DNA of 19,745 bases from an uncultured Collinsella sp. (GCA_900550965.1 URUC01000033.1:1-19745), one strand, 5' to 3'; shown: positions 1-7,684, counted from the stretch's first letter. The notes: generated by a model from the letters alone, not told the origin. A program made the numbers and translations.

Positions 1-950
1 TTGAAGGCTTGGGCGAAGGCGGCCTGCTGAGGGTAGCCTAGACGCTCTGCCACCTGCGCTATCGTGAGCGCGCTATCGGCCAAAAGGTCCTGTGCTCGCT
101 CCATACGGCGTCTGCGAATGTAGGCGCCCAGGGACTCGCCAGTTTGGGCCTTAAAGGTGGCGCATAGCTTGGAGCGGCTTGTGTAGAGCCTCTCGGCCAC
201 CTCGTTGATACCCACACGTCTGCCTTTGTCGAGCGCGCGCTCAATCATTGCCGTTGCTTCTTCGGCAATGGTTATGCTGACGCGTGTGTCTGCCGCCTGC
301 CGCGCCTGCTTGTGGGCCGCGCGCGAACAGGCGAGCTCTGCGACCATGGTCTCCACGATGCCTTGCATATAGACGTGTCCGCCTACGGTGCGGGCGCGTT
401 CCTCGTTAATCCGGCGCAGCGTGTGGCAGATGGCAGACGTCGCCTCCTCGTGCCATGGCTCGGCAAACGCCTCGAAGATTCCCGCGAACTCGGTGGGATA
501 GCGGTGCTCCAGTTCGTCAAAAAATCCAGGCAAAAAGAGCACCGAGCGCGAGTGATAAAGCTGCCCTGCAAACAGCGGACTTAGCTCCTCACCGCAGCTA
601 TCTTGGATAAAGCTGCACACCGCGCTGTTCGGCCACGGCCCGCGCAGTGGCTTAAGGTTCGCAGGCGTTATGCCAGCCTTGGGCATGCATATGAGCGTGG
701 GCGCGCTGACCTCGCTCACGCACGCGTACGGTTCGGGCGTGTATTCGGCTAGGTGCATGTTGTGCATCGGGGTAATGAAATGCTCCATGACGATGCAGGT
801 GGGGGAAAGGGGCATGATCCATGCGCGTCCGTGCGCCCGATCGTTTGCCACCTCACCGGTAAAGACGGCGCCCTTGCCGGAAAGCTGCAGGCCAAACTGC
901 TCAAATTGCGGTGCGTAGAGCTCGGTTATATCGGTTGCTGCCCGCCGCAT
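1..950 (-). CDS. AraC-family transcriptional regulator, PchR/YbtA-like (3' end cut by window edge)
   Basis: Reading from ATG at 950 down to base 1 gives an open frame of 316 codons with no stop, so the C-terminus lies outside the window. The N-terminal ~200 residues look like a ligand-sensing domain. The last ~100 residues form an AraC double helix-turn-helix: the first HTH includes GINEVAERLYTSRSKLCATF, followed by the linker RRRRMERAQDLLADS and a second HTH with IAQVAERLGYPQQAAFAQAF. This is typical of the PchR/YbtA group, which often activates siderophore or iron-chelate genes when it binds the chelate. A purine-rich AAGGAAGGGG lies about 12 nt before the ATG. It is divergent from the ABC transporter pair at 1071, which it probably controls (inference). 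The ligand is unknown. Confidence 0.85.
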   Translation of the reverse strand, partial: MRRAATDITELYAPQFEQFGLQLSGKGAVFTGEVANDRAHGRAWIMPLSPTCIVMEHFITPMHNMHLAEYTPEPYACVSEVSAPTLICMPKAGITPANLKPLRGPWPNSAVCSFIQDSCGEELSPLFAGQLYHSRSVLFLPGFFDELEHRYPTEFAGIFEAFAEPWHEEATSAICHTLRRINEERARTVGGHVYMQGIVETMVAELACSRAAHKQARQAADTRVSITIAEEATAMIERALDKGRRVGINEVAERLYTSRSKLCATFKAQTGESLGAYIRRRRMERAQDLLADSALTIAQVAERLGYPQQAAFAQAF

Positions 951-998
951 TTTCAAAAGCGTCCCCTTCCTTTGCGGAAACGTCCACGCCTGGCTCGA

Positions 999-1027
999 TT
1001 GTGTGCCTCGGCTAACACGCCAATGAT
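999..1027 (+). promoter_or_regulatory. possible sigma70-like promoter for the ABC transporter operon
   Basis: TTGTGT (999-1004) and AATGAT (1022-1027) are separated by 17 bp, and each matches consensus only partly. The weak boxes would suit an activator-dependent promoter controlled by the divergent AraC protein, but this is a low-confidence reading. Confidence 0.3.
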
Positions 1028-1032
1028 AAGTT

Positions 1033-1060
1033 TCTAACGGTTAACTCTCAAGCCGTTAGA
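1033..1060. promoter_or_regulatory. perfect inverted repeat, operator or leader hairpin, upstream of ABC transporter
   Basis: TCTAACGG (1033-1040) and CCGTTAGA (1053-1060) are perfect reverse complements with a 12-nt spacer. The right arm touches the ribosome-binding site (AGAAGGGA) of the gene starting at 1071. It could be an operator for the divergent AraC protein or a metal repressor, or a stem-loop in the mRNA that masks the ribosome-binding site. The sequence does not distinguish these. Confidence 0.5.
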
Positions 1061-1070
1061 AGGGAATCTC

Positions 1071-2894
1071 ATGGCAAAGGGATCAAAAAGGGAAGGTGGA
1101 GGCATCGGCGAGTTGCTCGCGTATGCCGGTGACCGCAAATTCCTAACGTATTTGGGCATGGCGCTCTCGGCGCTCTCGCAGCTGCTGAGCTTTGGCCCGT
1201 TCGTGTGCATTTGGCTTGTCGCGCGCGATCTGATCGCCGTGGCGCCTAACTGGAGCGAAGCCTGCGGCATCGCGACGTATGGCTGGTGGGCCGTGGGGTT
1301 TGCGCTGGCAAGCATCGTGGTCTATTTCGTGGGGCTCATGTGCACGCACCTGTCTGCGTTTCGCTGCGCGTCCAATATTCGCAAGACTACGAGCGAGCAC
1401 CTGCTTAAGCTGCCGCTTGGCTACTTTGACACACACGCCACCGGTGAGCTGCGCCGTATCGTAGACGGATGCGCCGCCTCCACCGAGACCCTGCTCGCGC
1501 ACATGCTACCCGATATCGCCGGCGCCACCGCCATGGTCGCAGGTCTGCTCGTGCTGCTTTTCGCCCTCGATTGGCGCTTGGGCGCGGCATGCCTTATCTC
1601 GGTCGCCGTTTCGCTTGGCGCCATGGCCACCATGATGAGCGGCAAGGGCGCCGAGTTCATGAAGGCCTACATGGGCGCGCTGGTCAAGATGAACAAGACC
1701 GGTACCGAATACGTACGCGGCATTCCCGTGGTCAAGGTGTTTCAGCAGACGGTCTATTCCTTTAAGGCGTTCCACGACGCGATCGCCGAATACGCCGACA
1801 TGGCACAAAGCTATGCGGGCACGTTTTGCCGAGGTCCGCAGGTACTCAACCTTACCGCGCTCAATGGTCTTGTGACATTCCTGTTGCCCGTGGCGTTGCT
1901 GTTGGCGCCGGGCGAGACGGACTTCGCGCATTTTATGGCAAACTTCACGTTTTACGCGATCTTTTCGGCCGTGGTACCGACGGCCATGACCAAGCTCATG
2001 TTTGTGGGCGAGGCCTCTCAGATGAGTGCCGATTCGCTGGCTCGCATTCGAAGCGTCATGGATTCCAAGCAGCTCTCCGTGCCCGCGCAACCCAAGCACC
2101 CTGCCGGTGGCGACGTGCGATTTGAGGACGTGAGCTTTACGTACGAGGGTGCCGAAGCACCTGCCGTTAGCCATGTAAGTTTCAGCGTTCCCGCTGGTAG
2201 TGCCCTTGCGCTTGTGGGCCCTTCGGGCGGCGGCAAGTCAACCTGCGCAAGCCTGATTCCTCGTTTTTGGGATGTCTCTTCGGGTCGAGTGCTCGTAGGC
2301 GGTGTGGACGTTCGCGATATGGATCCGCACGAGCTTATGGACCAGGTCGCCTTCGTGTTCCAGACCAACCAGCTGTTCCGGCAAACACTTGCCGATAACG
2401 TGCGTGCCTCCAAGCCCACGGCCACTGACGACGAAGTGCGTGCGGCCCTCTCTGCAGCTCAGTGCGACGACATTGTGGCCAAGCTCCCGCAGGGTATTAA
2501 CACCATGCTCGGTGCTGGAGGGGCATATCTTTCGGGCGGCGAGGTGCAGCGCGTGGCACTCGCCCGCGCGATCCTTAAAGACGCACCTATCGTGGTGCTC
2601 GATGAGGCCACGGCGTTTGCCGACCCCGAGAACGAGGCGCTCATCCAGCGTGCCTTTAGCAAACTGGCGGCGGGTCGCACAGTCATTATGATCGCGCACC
2701 GGCTTTCGACCGTGGTGGGGGCCGACAAGATCGTGGTGCTCAACCAAGGTAGCGTGCAGGAGACTGGCACCCATGCCAAGCTGCTGTCCCAAAACGGTCT
2801 ATACGCCAAGATGTGGGCCGAATACGAACAGGCCGCGAGCTGGAAGATCACTGCTGCCGCGGATGCCGCCGTCACGAAGGGAGGCGAGGCCTAA
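1071..2894 (+). CDS. ABC transporter half-transporter (permease-ATPase fusion), first subunit of a probable heterodimer
   Basis: 607 aa with the exporter fold: an N-terminal membrane domain (about residues 24-315, roughly six hydrophobic helices) and a C-terminal ATPase. Walker A GPSGGGKST is at 383-391, the Q-loop Gln at 431, signature LSGGE at 487-491, Walker B VVLDE at 508-512 and the switch His at 543, so all catalytic elements are present. The D-loop reads AFADPENE rather than the common ASLD form. Start ATG 1071 follows AGAAGGGA at good spacing. The next ABC gene starts directly after this stop, so the two are translationally coupled and likely form a heterodimer. With the divergent PchR-like regulator this resembles YbtP/YbtQ or IrtA/IrtB loci, which use the exporter fold for siderophore import. 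Substrate and direction are inferred, and drug or peptide export remains possible. Confidence 0.9.
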   Translation: MAKGSKREGGGIGELLAYAGDRKFLTYLGMALSALSQLLSFGPFVCIWLVARDLIAVAPNWSEACGIATYGWWAVGFALASIVVYFVGLMCTHLSAFRCASNIRKTTSEHLLKLPLGYFDTHATGELRRIVDGCAASTETLLAHMLPDIAGATAMVAGLLVLLFALDWRLGAACLISVAVSLGAMATMMSGKGAEFMKAYMGALVKMNKTGTEYVRGIPVVKVFQQTVYSFKAFHDAIAEYADMAQSYAGTFCRGPQVLNLTALNGLVTFLLPVALLLAPGETDFAHFMANFTFYAIFSAVVPTAMTKLMFVGEASQMSADSLARIRSVMDSKQLSVPAQPKHPAGGDVRFEDVSFTYEGAEAPAVSHVSFSVPAGSALALVGPSGGGKSTCASLIPRFWDVSSGRVLVGGVDVRDMDPHELMDQVAFVFQTNQLFRQTLADNVRASKPTATDDEVRAALSAAQCDDIVAKLPQGINTMLGAGGAYLSGGEVQRVALARAILKDAPIVVLDEATAFADPENEALIQRAFSKLAAGRTVIMIAHRLSTVVGADKIVVLNQGSVQETGTHAKLLSQNGLYAKMWAEYEQAASWKITAAADAAVTKGGEA

Positions 2895-4652
2895 ATGTTC
2901 GCCTCATTCCAAAAGAAGTACTTCCTATCCGATAAAGGCGTCGCCGGCGTAAAACGCGGCATTTTCTGGACCGCGCTCACCAATCTCATTACCATGGCCG
3001 GCATGGGCTTATTGTTCCTGGTCATGGCCGGTTTTGTCGAACATCTCGCCACCGGTGCCGACCTGCCGGATGCCCTGCCGATTGTGGGCGGCCTCCTGGT
3101 CTTTTTCGTGTGGCTCTTTGCCTCTAACTGGCAGCAGTATTACTACACCTACTGCATCTTTTACGAGGAGTGCGGCAAGCAGCGTATGGAGATTGCCGAG
3201 CGCTTGCGCAAGCTGCCGTTGTCGTTTTTCGGCCGTCGTGATCTGGCCGATCTAACCGAAACCATCATGGGCGACGTTCAGACTATGGAGCACGCCTACA
3301 GCCACGTGCTGGGAGAGCTTTGGGGTGCCATCATCGCAAGCGTCATTGTGTTCGTGGCGTCGCTGTTCTTTTGCTGGCAGCTGGCGATTGCGGCGTTTTG
3401 GAGCGTTCCCGTGGCCTTTGCCGTGCTGTATCTGACGCGCGGCCCCATGATCCCGGTGTTCGACCATGTGCGTGCCGAGAAGGTCAAGGTCACCGAGGCG
3501 ATCCAGGAGACGCTCGACTGCGTGCGCGAGATCCGCGCGACCAACCAGGAGGCTCATTATCTTGAGGGGCTCAACGCCGTGATCGATGCCGAGGAGCGCG
3601 AGACCACCAGAGGCGAGCTCGCCAATGGGCTTTTGGTCAACTCCGCCTTTGCCATCCTGCGCCTGGGGATTGCCACCACGTTGGTCACGGGCGCTGCGAT
3701 GGTCGCCTCCGGCCAGGTCGACTTTTTGATGATGTTTGCCTTCCTGCTTATGGTGAGCCGCATCTATGCGCCCTTTGATCAGGCGCTGATGCTGATGTCC
3801 GAGCTGTTTGCCGCCGAGTCGTCGGCCAAGCGCATGCGTTCCATCATGGAAGAGCCCGTGGCGCGGGGCAGCGAGCAGTTTGAGCCCGTAGGCCACGATG
3901 TGGTGTTCGATCACGTGGCATTTGGCTATGGTGCGGGCGAGGACGGCCGCGCCGGCGAGAAAGTTCTTACCGATGTGAGCTTTACCGCCAAGGAAGGCGA
4001 GGTCACGGCACTGGTCGGTCCTTCGGGTTCCGGTAAGTCTACGGTGAGCCGCCTGGCCGCACGCTTTTGGGATGCCACCGAAGGCACGGTCACCGTGGGT
4101 GGCGTGGATGTTGCGAGCGTGGATCCCGAGGTGTTGCTGCGCGACTACGCCATTGTGTTCCAAGACGTGCTGCTCTTTGACGACACGGTGATGGGAAACA
4201 TCCGTCTTGGTCGTCGCGATGCCACCGATGAGGAAGTGCTTGCTGCCGCGCGTGCCGCCAACTGCGACGAGTTTGTGAGCCGCATGCCGCAGGGCTATGA
4301 CACCATGATCGGCGAGAACGGCTCCAAGCTGTCCGGCGGTGAGCGCCAGCGCATCTCTATCGCCCGTGCGCTGCTCAAAGACGCGCCTATCGTGCTGTTG
4401 GACGAGGCGACGGCGAGCTTGGATGTGGAGAACGAGACCGTGGTTCAGCAGGCGCTCTCCCGTCTGCTTGCAGGTAAGACGGTTATCGTTATTGCCCACC
4501 GTATGCGTACGGTGGAAAATGCCGACAAAATCGTTGTGCTCAAGGATGGTGTGGTTGCCGAGCAGGGCACTCCGGCGCAGCTCAAGGCGGCAGGTGGAGA
4601 ATTCGCCCGCATGGTGGCGCTGCAAAAGGAAGCAGCTACCTGGCAGTTGTAA
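2895..4652 (+). CDS. ABC transporter half-transporter, second subunit of the pair
   Basis: 585 aa, same architecture as the preceding gene: membrane domain in about residues 1-310 (clear hydrophobic helices near 20-45, 58-77 and 135-180) and an ATPase domain. Walker A GPSGSGKST is at 375-383, Q-loop Gln 423, signature LSGGERQ at 479-485, Walker B LLDE ending at Glu504, and switch His535. The D-loop ASLDVENE is canonical, unlike the partner's AFADPENE, as often seen when two different half-transporters pair. The ATG directly follows the upstream TAA with no gap, and its ribosome-binding site (AAGGGAGG) lies inside the end of the first gene, so expression is coupled. Role as for the partner: membrane transport of an unidentified substrate, possibly a metal-chelate. 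Confidence 0.9.
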   Translation: MFASFQKKYFLSDKGVAGVKRGIFWTALTNLITMAGMGLLFLVMAGFVEHLATGADLPDALPIVGGLLVFFVWLFASNWQQYYYTYCIFYEECGKQRMEIAERLRKLPLSFFGRRDLADLTETIMGDVQTMEHAYSHVLGELWGAIIASVIVFVASLFFCWQLAIAAFWSVPVAFAVLYLTRGPMIPVFDHVRAEKVKVTEAIQETLDCVREIRATNQEAHYLEGLNAVIDAEERETTRGELANGLLVNSAFAILRLGIATTLVTGAAMVASGQVDFLMMFAFLLMVSRIYAPFDQALMLMSELFAAESSAKRMRSIMEEPVARGSEQFEPVGHDVVFDHVAFGYGAGEDGRAGEKVLTDVSFTAKEGEVTALVGPSGSGKSTVSRLAARFWDATEGTVTVGGVDVASVDPEVLLRDYAIVFQDVLLFDDTVMGNIRLGRRDATDEEVLAAARAANCDEFVSRMPQGYDTMIGENGSKLSGGERQRISIARALLKDAPIVLLDEATASLDVENETVVQQALSRLLAGKTVIVIAHRMRTVENADKIVVLKDGVVAEQGTPAQLKAAGGEFARMVALQKEAATWQL

Positions 4653-4660
4653 GAAGGGGC

Positions 4661-4677
4661 AAAGGGACAGTCCCTTT
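4661..4677. repeat. short palindrome after the ABC operon (REP-like or weak terminator)
   Basis: AAAGGGAC-A-GTCCCTTT is a perfect palindrome with 8-bp arms, 8 bp after the ABC stop codon. It can form a small hairpin that may help end or stabilise the mRNA, but no T-run follows, so it is not a classical terminator. Similar GGGAC/GTCCC palindromes are often dispersed in bacterial genomes, which is recalled, not tested here. Confidence 0.45.
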
Positions 4678-4683
4678 CTCACA

Positions 4684-4713
4684 TTGACAATCGGTTACTC
4701 CGCATCGTTAATT
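4684..4713 (+). promoter_or_regulatory. candidate promoter for the metal ATPase operon
   Basis: A perfect -35 box TTGACA (4684-4689) is followed after 18 bp by TTAATT (4708-4713), a weak -10. Transcription would start near 4720, exactly where the palindrome at 4721-4738 begins, an arrangement typical of repressor control. Confidence 0.45.
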
Positions 4714-4720
4714 TTCAAAA

Positions 4721-4738
4721 GGTTAGCCATGGCTGACC
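4721..4738. promoter_or_regulatory. near-perfect palindrome, candidate repressor operator
   Basis: GGTTAGCC-AT-GGCTGACC has arms matching at 7 of 8 positions. Including flanks, the half-site AGGTTAG resembles half-sites of DtxR-family metal-dependent repressors, but the spacing between halves differs from the classical DtxR/IdeR box, so regulator identity is only a suggestion. Its position just downstream of the candidate promoter supports an operator role. Confidence 0.45.
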
Positions 4739-4778
4739 TAGATAGTTAGATAAAATTGAGATATTTCAAAAGCGTGCT

Positions 4779-4832
4779 CGAGCAAACTTGTTTACTCGGG
4801 TGCTGAGGCACCATGCCGCGTCCAATGCGGCA
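4779..4832 (+). promoter_or_regulatory. structured 5' leader with three consecutive stem-loops
   Basis: Three hairpins stand back to back before the ribosome-binding site AAAGGGAG. The first pairs 4779-4787 with 4790-4798 (8 of 9). The second pairs GGTGC (4799-4803) with GCACC (4808-4812). The third pairs TGCCGC (4814-4819) with GCGGCA (4827-4832). The tight stacking suggests an mRNA control or stability element; I do not recognise it as a known riboswitch class. Confidence 0.4.
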
Positions 4833-4847
4833 AAAGGGAGAAGCAAC

Positions 4848-5093
4848 ATGAAGAAGTCGACGTTCAATACCCTGCTTGTCGGTGGCGGTTTTCTGCTTGG
4901 CACGGCCGGCATCAAGCTGCTTACCAGCGCTCCGGTCAAGAATGCCTGCGTGCAGGGTATCGCGTGCGGCATGCGCATCAAGAACGGCTACCAGGACATG
5001 GTCGAGCAGGCCAAGGCTAATGTCGACGACATGGTTGCCGAGGCGGCCTATATCACCCAAAGCGAGGCCGCTGCTGACGAGGCAGCCGAGTAA
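4848..5093 (+). CDS. small DUF6110-like membrane protein partnered with metal P-type ATPase
   Basis: 81 aa from ATG 4848, chosen because AAAGGGAGAAG lies just upstream; a longer in-frame start at 4788 lacks such a site and would run through the leader hairpins. Residues ~5-27 form one Gly/Leu-rich transmembrane helix beginning FNTLLVGGGFLLG. The rest is a charged, probably amphipathic helix (KNGYQDMVEQAKANVDDM) ending acidic. I recognise the pattern as the DUF6110 family, usually found directly before heavy-metal P-type ATPases, as here (18 bp gap). By analogy with the small single-helix partners of mycobacterial P-ATPases it may stabilise the pump or hand over metal, but no His- or Cys-rich metal motif is visible and the function is unproven. 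Confidence 0.75.
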   Translation: MKKSTFNTLLVGGGFLLGTAGIKLLTSAPVKNACVQGIACGMRIKNGYQDMVEQAKANVDDMVAEAAYITQSEAAADEAAE

Positions 5094-5111
5094 CGCTCCC
5101 AGGCACAAACT

Positions 5112-7187
5112 ATGAGATTCTCGATTATCAGCGAGATCCCCGGCAGGACCCGTCTTCAATTGGCGGGTCCTGTGCCAGAGAGCGATCTCGATGCACTTCT
5201 TAAGCTTGGCGGCGACATCGACGGCGTGCACAAGGTGCGCGTCTACGGCCGCATCGGCCAGATGGCACTCGAATACGACGAGTCGCGCCGCGATGCCGTG
5301 CTGGCCGCCGTCGGTGCGCTCGACGCTCAGGCCATCGCCGACGCAAAGACGGGTTACGTGATGCAGCTTGAGCCACGCAAGCACAAGCTCGTCATGGATC
5401 TTGCCACACTTATCGGCGCCCACTACGCGCGCCGCTGGTTCTTGCCGACGCCTCTGCGTGCTGTGTTTGTCGTGGCCGGTTACATGGCATTTTTGCGCGC
5501 CGCCCTCCGTGAGCTCGCGCAGCCGCGCCTGACCGTTCCCGTGCTCGATGCTTCGGCCATTGGTATCTCGTTTGTCAAACGCGACGTCGATACCGCCGGC
5601 CAGACGATGTTCCTGCTCAACGTGGGCGAATTGCTCGAGGACTACACGCGCGCCATGAGCGAAAACGAGCTCATCAACTCGCTGCTCGACGTGCCCGATA
5701 AGGCACAAAAAGTGGTCGGTGACACCGAGGTAAGCGTTGCCGCCACCGAGCTCGAGCCCGGCGACTTGGTAGCCGTGCGCACTGGCATGTCCATTTGCAT
5801 CGACGGTGTTGTCGAGCAGGGGAGCGCTATGGTCAACCAAGCGACCCTGACCGGCGAGCCGCTGGCCGTCGAGCGTAGCGCAGGCGACGACGTGTTCGCC
5901 GGCACCGTCGTGGAAGACGGCAGCATCTTGGTGCGCGTGCGCGCCAATACGGCGCAAACCAAACTGCGCTCAATCGTCTCGCTCGTGCAGACGGCCGACT
6001 CGCTCAAGTCCGAGGGCCAGTCGCATATGGAGGACCTTGCCAACAAGATCGTCCCGTGGAACTTCCTGCTCGCGGGCCTGGTTGCGCTCACCACGCGCAG
6101 CCTTATCAAGACCTCGGCGGCACTGATGGTCGACTACTCGTGCGCACTCAAGCTCACGGGTTCCGTTGCCGTCATGACCGCTATGAGCGATGCTGCCAAG
6201 ATGGGCGTCATGGTCAAGGGCGCGAAGTACTTTGAGTCGTTTGCCAAGGCCGACACCATTGTGTTTGATAAGACCGGCACGCTGACCGAGGCGCAGCCGC
6301 GCCTGGCTTGTGTGCTGACGACCGACGGCTGGAGCGAGGACGAGGTCCTGCGCCTTTCTGCCTGCCTGGAGGAGCATTTCCCGCATCCGGTGGCGCGTGC
6401 CGTGGTCAACGCCGCCCGCGAGCGCGGGCTCGAGCACCGCGAGCGCCATGCTGCGGTCGAGTACATCGTGGCACATGGTATTGCTTCGTCCATCGAAGGG
6501 CGTCGCGCGATTATCGGCTCGGCACACTTTGTGTTTGAGGACGAGAGCGCGCAGCTCGATTCCGACATTAAGGAGCGCATTGAGTCCCAGATGCAGGGCC
6601 TGTCGCCGCTGTATCTGGCGGTCGATGGGAAGGTCGTCGGCGTGCTCGGCATCGAGGATCCGCTCAAGGCCGGGGTCCGTGAGGCCATCGCCGACCTGCA
6701 CGCGTTGGGCGTTAAGCATGTCGTTATGCTCACGGGCGACTCGGAGCGCACGGCCGAGCGCATTGCTCGCGAGGCAGGGGTCGACGAGTTTAAGGCCGAG
6801 CTGCTGCCCGAGGACAAGTACGCGTATGTGGAGCGCATTAAGGGCGAGGGGCGCCACGTTGCCATGGTGGGCGACGGTGTCAACGATTCGCCGGCGCTCG
6901 GTTTGGCCGACGTGGGCTTGGCGATGGGTGGCGGAAGCGACATCGCCAAGGAGGTTGCCGACATCATCCTGGCGGATACCGATCTGGCCGCAATCGTGCG
7001 CCTGCGCCGCATGAGTCAGGGGCTTATCGACCGTCTGACGAGTTCGTATTCCAAGGTGATGCTCACCAACTCGGCGCTGTTGGCATTGGGTATTACCGGC
7101 ATGATCACTCCGCAGACGTCGTCACTGCTGCACAACGGCTCGACGATCGCCTACAGCCTGGGCAACGCAAAGGCGTACCTGCGTTAG
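5112..7187 (+). CDS. heavy-metal-translocating P-type ATPase (P1B-like) with noncanonical YSC membrane motif
   Basis: 691 aa. Residues 1-~75 form a degenerate HMA-like domain (IPGRTRLQL) without the CxxC metal site. Membrane segments lie around 95-200, then the actuator domain with TGEP (247-250). The next membrane pair carries DYSCALK (341-347), where classical P1B pumps have CPC or SPC. The phosphorylation motif DKTGT starts at Asp386. The nucleotide domain has the P1B-specific His-Pro (425-426) in an FPHP context, TGD at 541-543 and GDGVNDSP from 587, and two C-terminal helices end with a conserved-looking HNGST segment. All catalytic motifs are intact, so it is an active-looking ATP-driven cation pump, normally an exporter. 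The metal cannot be read from sequence. It shares an operon with the DUF6110-like gene. Confidence 0.9.
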   Translation: MRFSIISEIPGRTRLQLAGPVPESDLDALLKLGGDIDGVHKVRVYGRIGQMALEYDESRRDAVLAAVGALDAQAIADAKTGYVMQLEPRKHKLVMDLATLIGAHYARRWFLPTPLRAVFVVAGYMAFLRAALRELAQPRLTVPVLDASAIGISFVKRDVDTAGQTMFLLNVGELLEDYTRAMSENELINSLLDVPDKAQKVVGDTEVSVAATELEPGDLVAVRTGMSICIDGVVEQGSAMVNQATLTGEPLAVERSAGDDVFAGTVVEDGSILVRVRANTAQTKLRSIVSLVQTADSLKSEGQSHMEDLANKIVPWNFLLAGLVALTTRSLIKTSAALMVDYSCALKLTGSVAVMTAMSDAAKMGVMVKGAKYFESFAKADTIVFDKTGTLTEAQPRLACVLTTDGWSEDEVLRLSACLEEHFPHPVARAVVNAARERGLEHRERHAAVEYIVAHGIASSIEGRRAIIGSAHFVFEDESAQLDSDIKERIESQMQGLSPLYLAVDGKVVGVLGIEDPLKAGVREAIADLHALGVKHVVMLTGDSERTAERIAREAGVDEFKAELLPEDKYAYVERIKGEGRHVAMVGDGVNDSPALGLADVGLAMGGGSDIAKEVADIILADTDLAAIVRLRRMSQGLIDRLTSSYSKVMLTNSALLALGITGMITPQTSSLLHNGSTIAYSLGNAKAYLR

Positions 7188-7211
7188 CAGACGTGTTCGG
7201 CCACGTTATCT

Positions 7212-7257
7212 GGCCTGCGCCCAGACGGCATCGGTGTCGTCCAGGCGCAGGCCTTTT
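7212..7257 (+). terminator. terminator of the metal ATPase operon
   Basis: GGCCTGCGCC (7212-7221) pairs perfectly with GGCGCAGGCC (7244-7253); an inner GACG/CGTC pairing extends the helix. Four T follow. It sits 25 bp after the ATPase stop. Confidence 0.7.
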
Positions 7258-7261
7258 GCAT

Positions 7262-7290
7262 TTGACCATTCGCTAGCCTCTCTATATAGT
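7262..7290 (+). promoter_or_regulatory. promoter of the toxin-antitoxin module
   Basis: TTGACC (7262-7267), 17-bp spacer, TATAGT (7285-7290): five of six matches to consensus in each box. Predicted transcription start near 7297 falls inside the downstream inverted repeat, so a bound antitoxin would block initiation. Confidence 0.75.
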
Positions 7291-7291
7291 G

Positions 7292-7310
7292 TTGCTAGCG
7301 GTGCTAGCAA
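7292..7310. promoter_or_regulatory. autoregulatory operator of the toxin-antitoxin module
   Basis: TTGCTAGC-GGT-GCTAGCAA is a perfect inverted repeat with a 3-bp centre, overlapping the predicted transcription start. A further GCTAGC core at 7272-7277 lies between the -35 and -10 boxes. Ribbon-helix-helix antitoxins usually bind such short repeats to repress their own operon; binding here is inferred. Confidence 0.65.
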
Positions 7311-7330
7311 TTGAAGGGAGCGGGATCAAC

Positions 7331-7684
7331 GTGGGCGCTGTTAGCGGCATGGCGCAGGTGAATGTTCGCGTAGATCGCTCGGTTAAAGAGCGCGCCGAGG
7401 AAGCGCTGCAGCTTTCGGGCAGGTCACTGCCCGAGCTCATCAAAAAGGTTGTGGCCAAGGTCGCGCAGGGTGGCGGGCAGTGCGAGGAAGTGCTTGCGGC
7501 CGTCGACAACCGGCAGCAGACCGTCGCGCACGATACTCCGTTCGCCGCATCATGGGCGGCGGCGGATCAGCTTTACGCGGACCTGGGCATCGCTACGTCG
7601 TCCGTATCCGACGATCGCGATTGGGACACAATCTATTCCGAAGCCATGGACGAGCGCTATCGCCAAAAGGGGATGATCCAGTGA
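7331..7684 (+). CDS. RelB/DinJ-like ribbon-helix-helix antitoxin
   Basis: 117 aa from GTG 7331, preceded by GAAGGGAG at 10-nt spacing. An upstream in-frame start at 7289 lies before the predicted transcription start, and ATG 7349 is a possible shorter start. The N-terminal part has the beta strand QVNVRVDRSVKERAEE, a helix, a turn (SGRSLPE) and a second helix, as in RelB/DinJ DNA-binding domains. The C-terminal half is acidic and probably wraps the toxin, ending in DDRDWDTIYSEAMDERYRQK. It overlaps the PIN-domain gene by the 4 bp GTGA, the classic coupling that keeps antitoxin ahead of toxin. Pairing a RelB-type antitoxin with a PIN toxin, rather than a RelE fold, is a mixed module type. Confidence 0.75.
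   Translation: MGAVSGMAQVNVRVDRSVKERAEEALQLSGRSLPELIKKVVAKVAQGGGQCEEVLAAVDNRQQTVAHDTPFAASWAAADQLYADLGIATSSVSDDRDWDTIYSEAMDERYRQKGMIQ

Noticed and set aside
3252..4682. 476-codon open frame on the minus strand
   Set aside because: It lies fully antisense to the second ABC gene, is low-complexity (His/Arg/Gly-rich) and matches no family; a shadow of high-GC codon bias.
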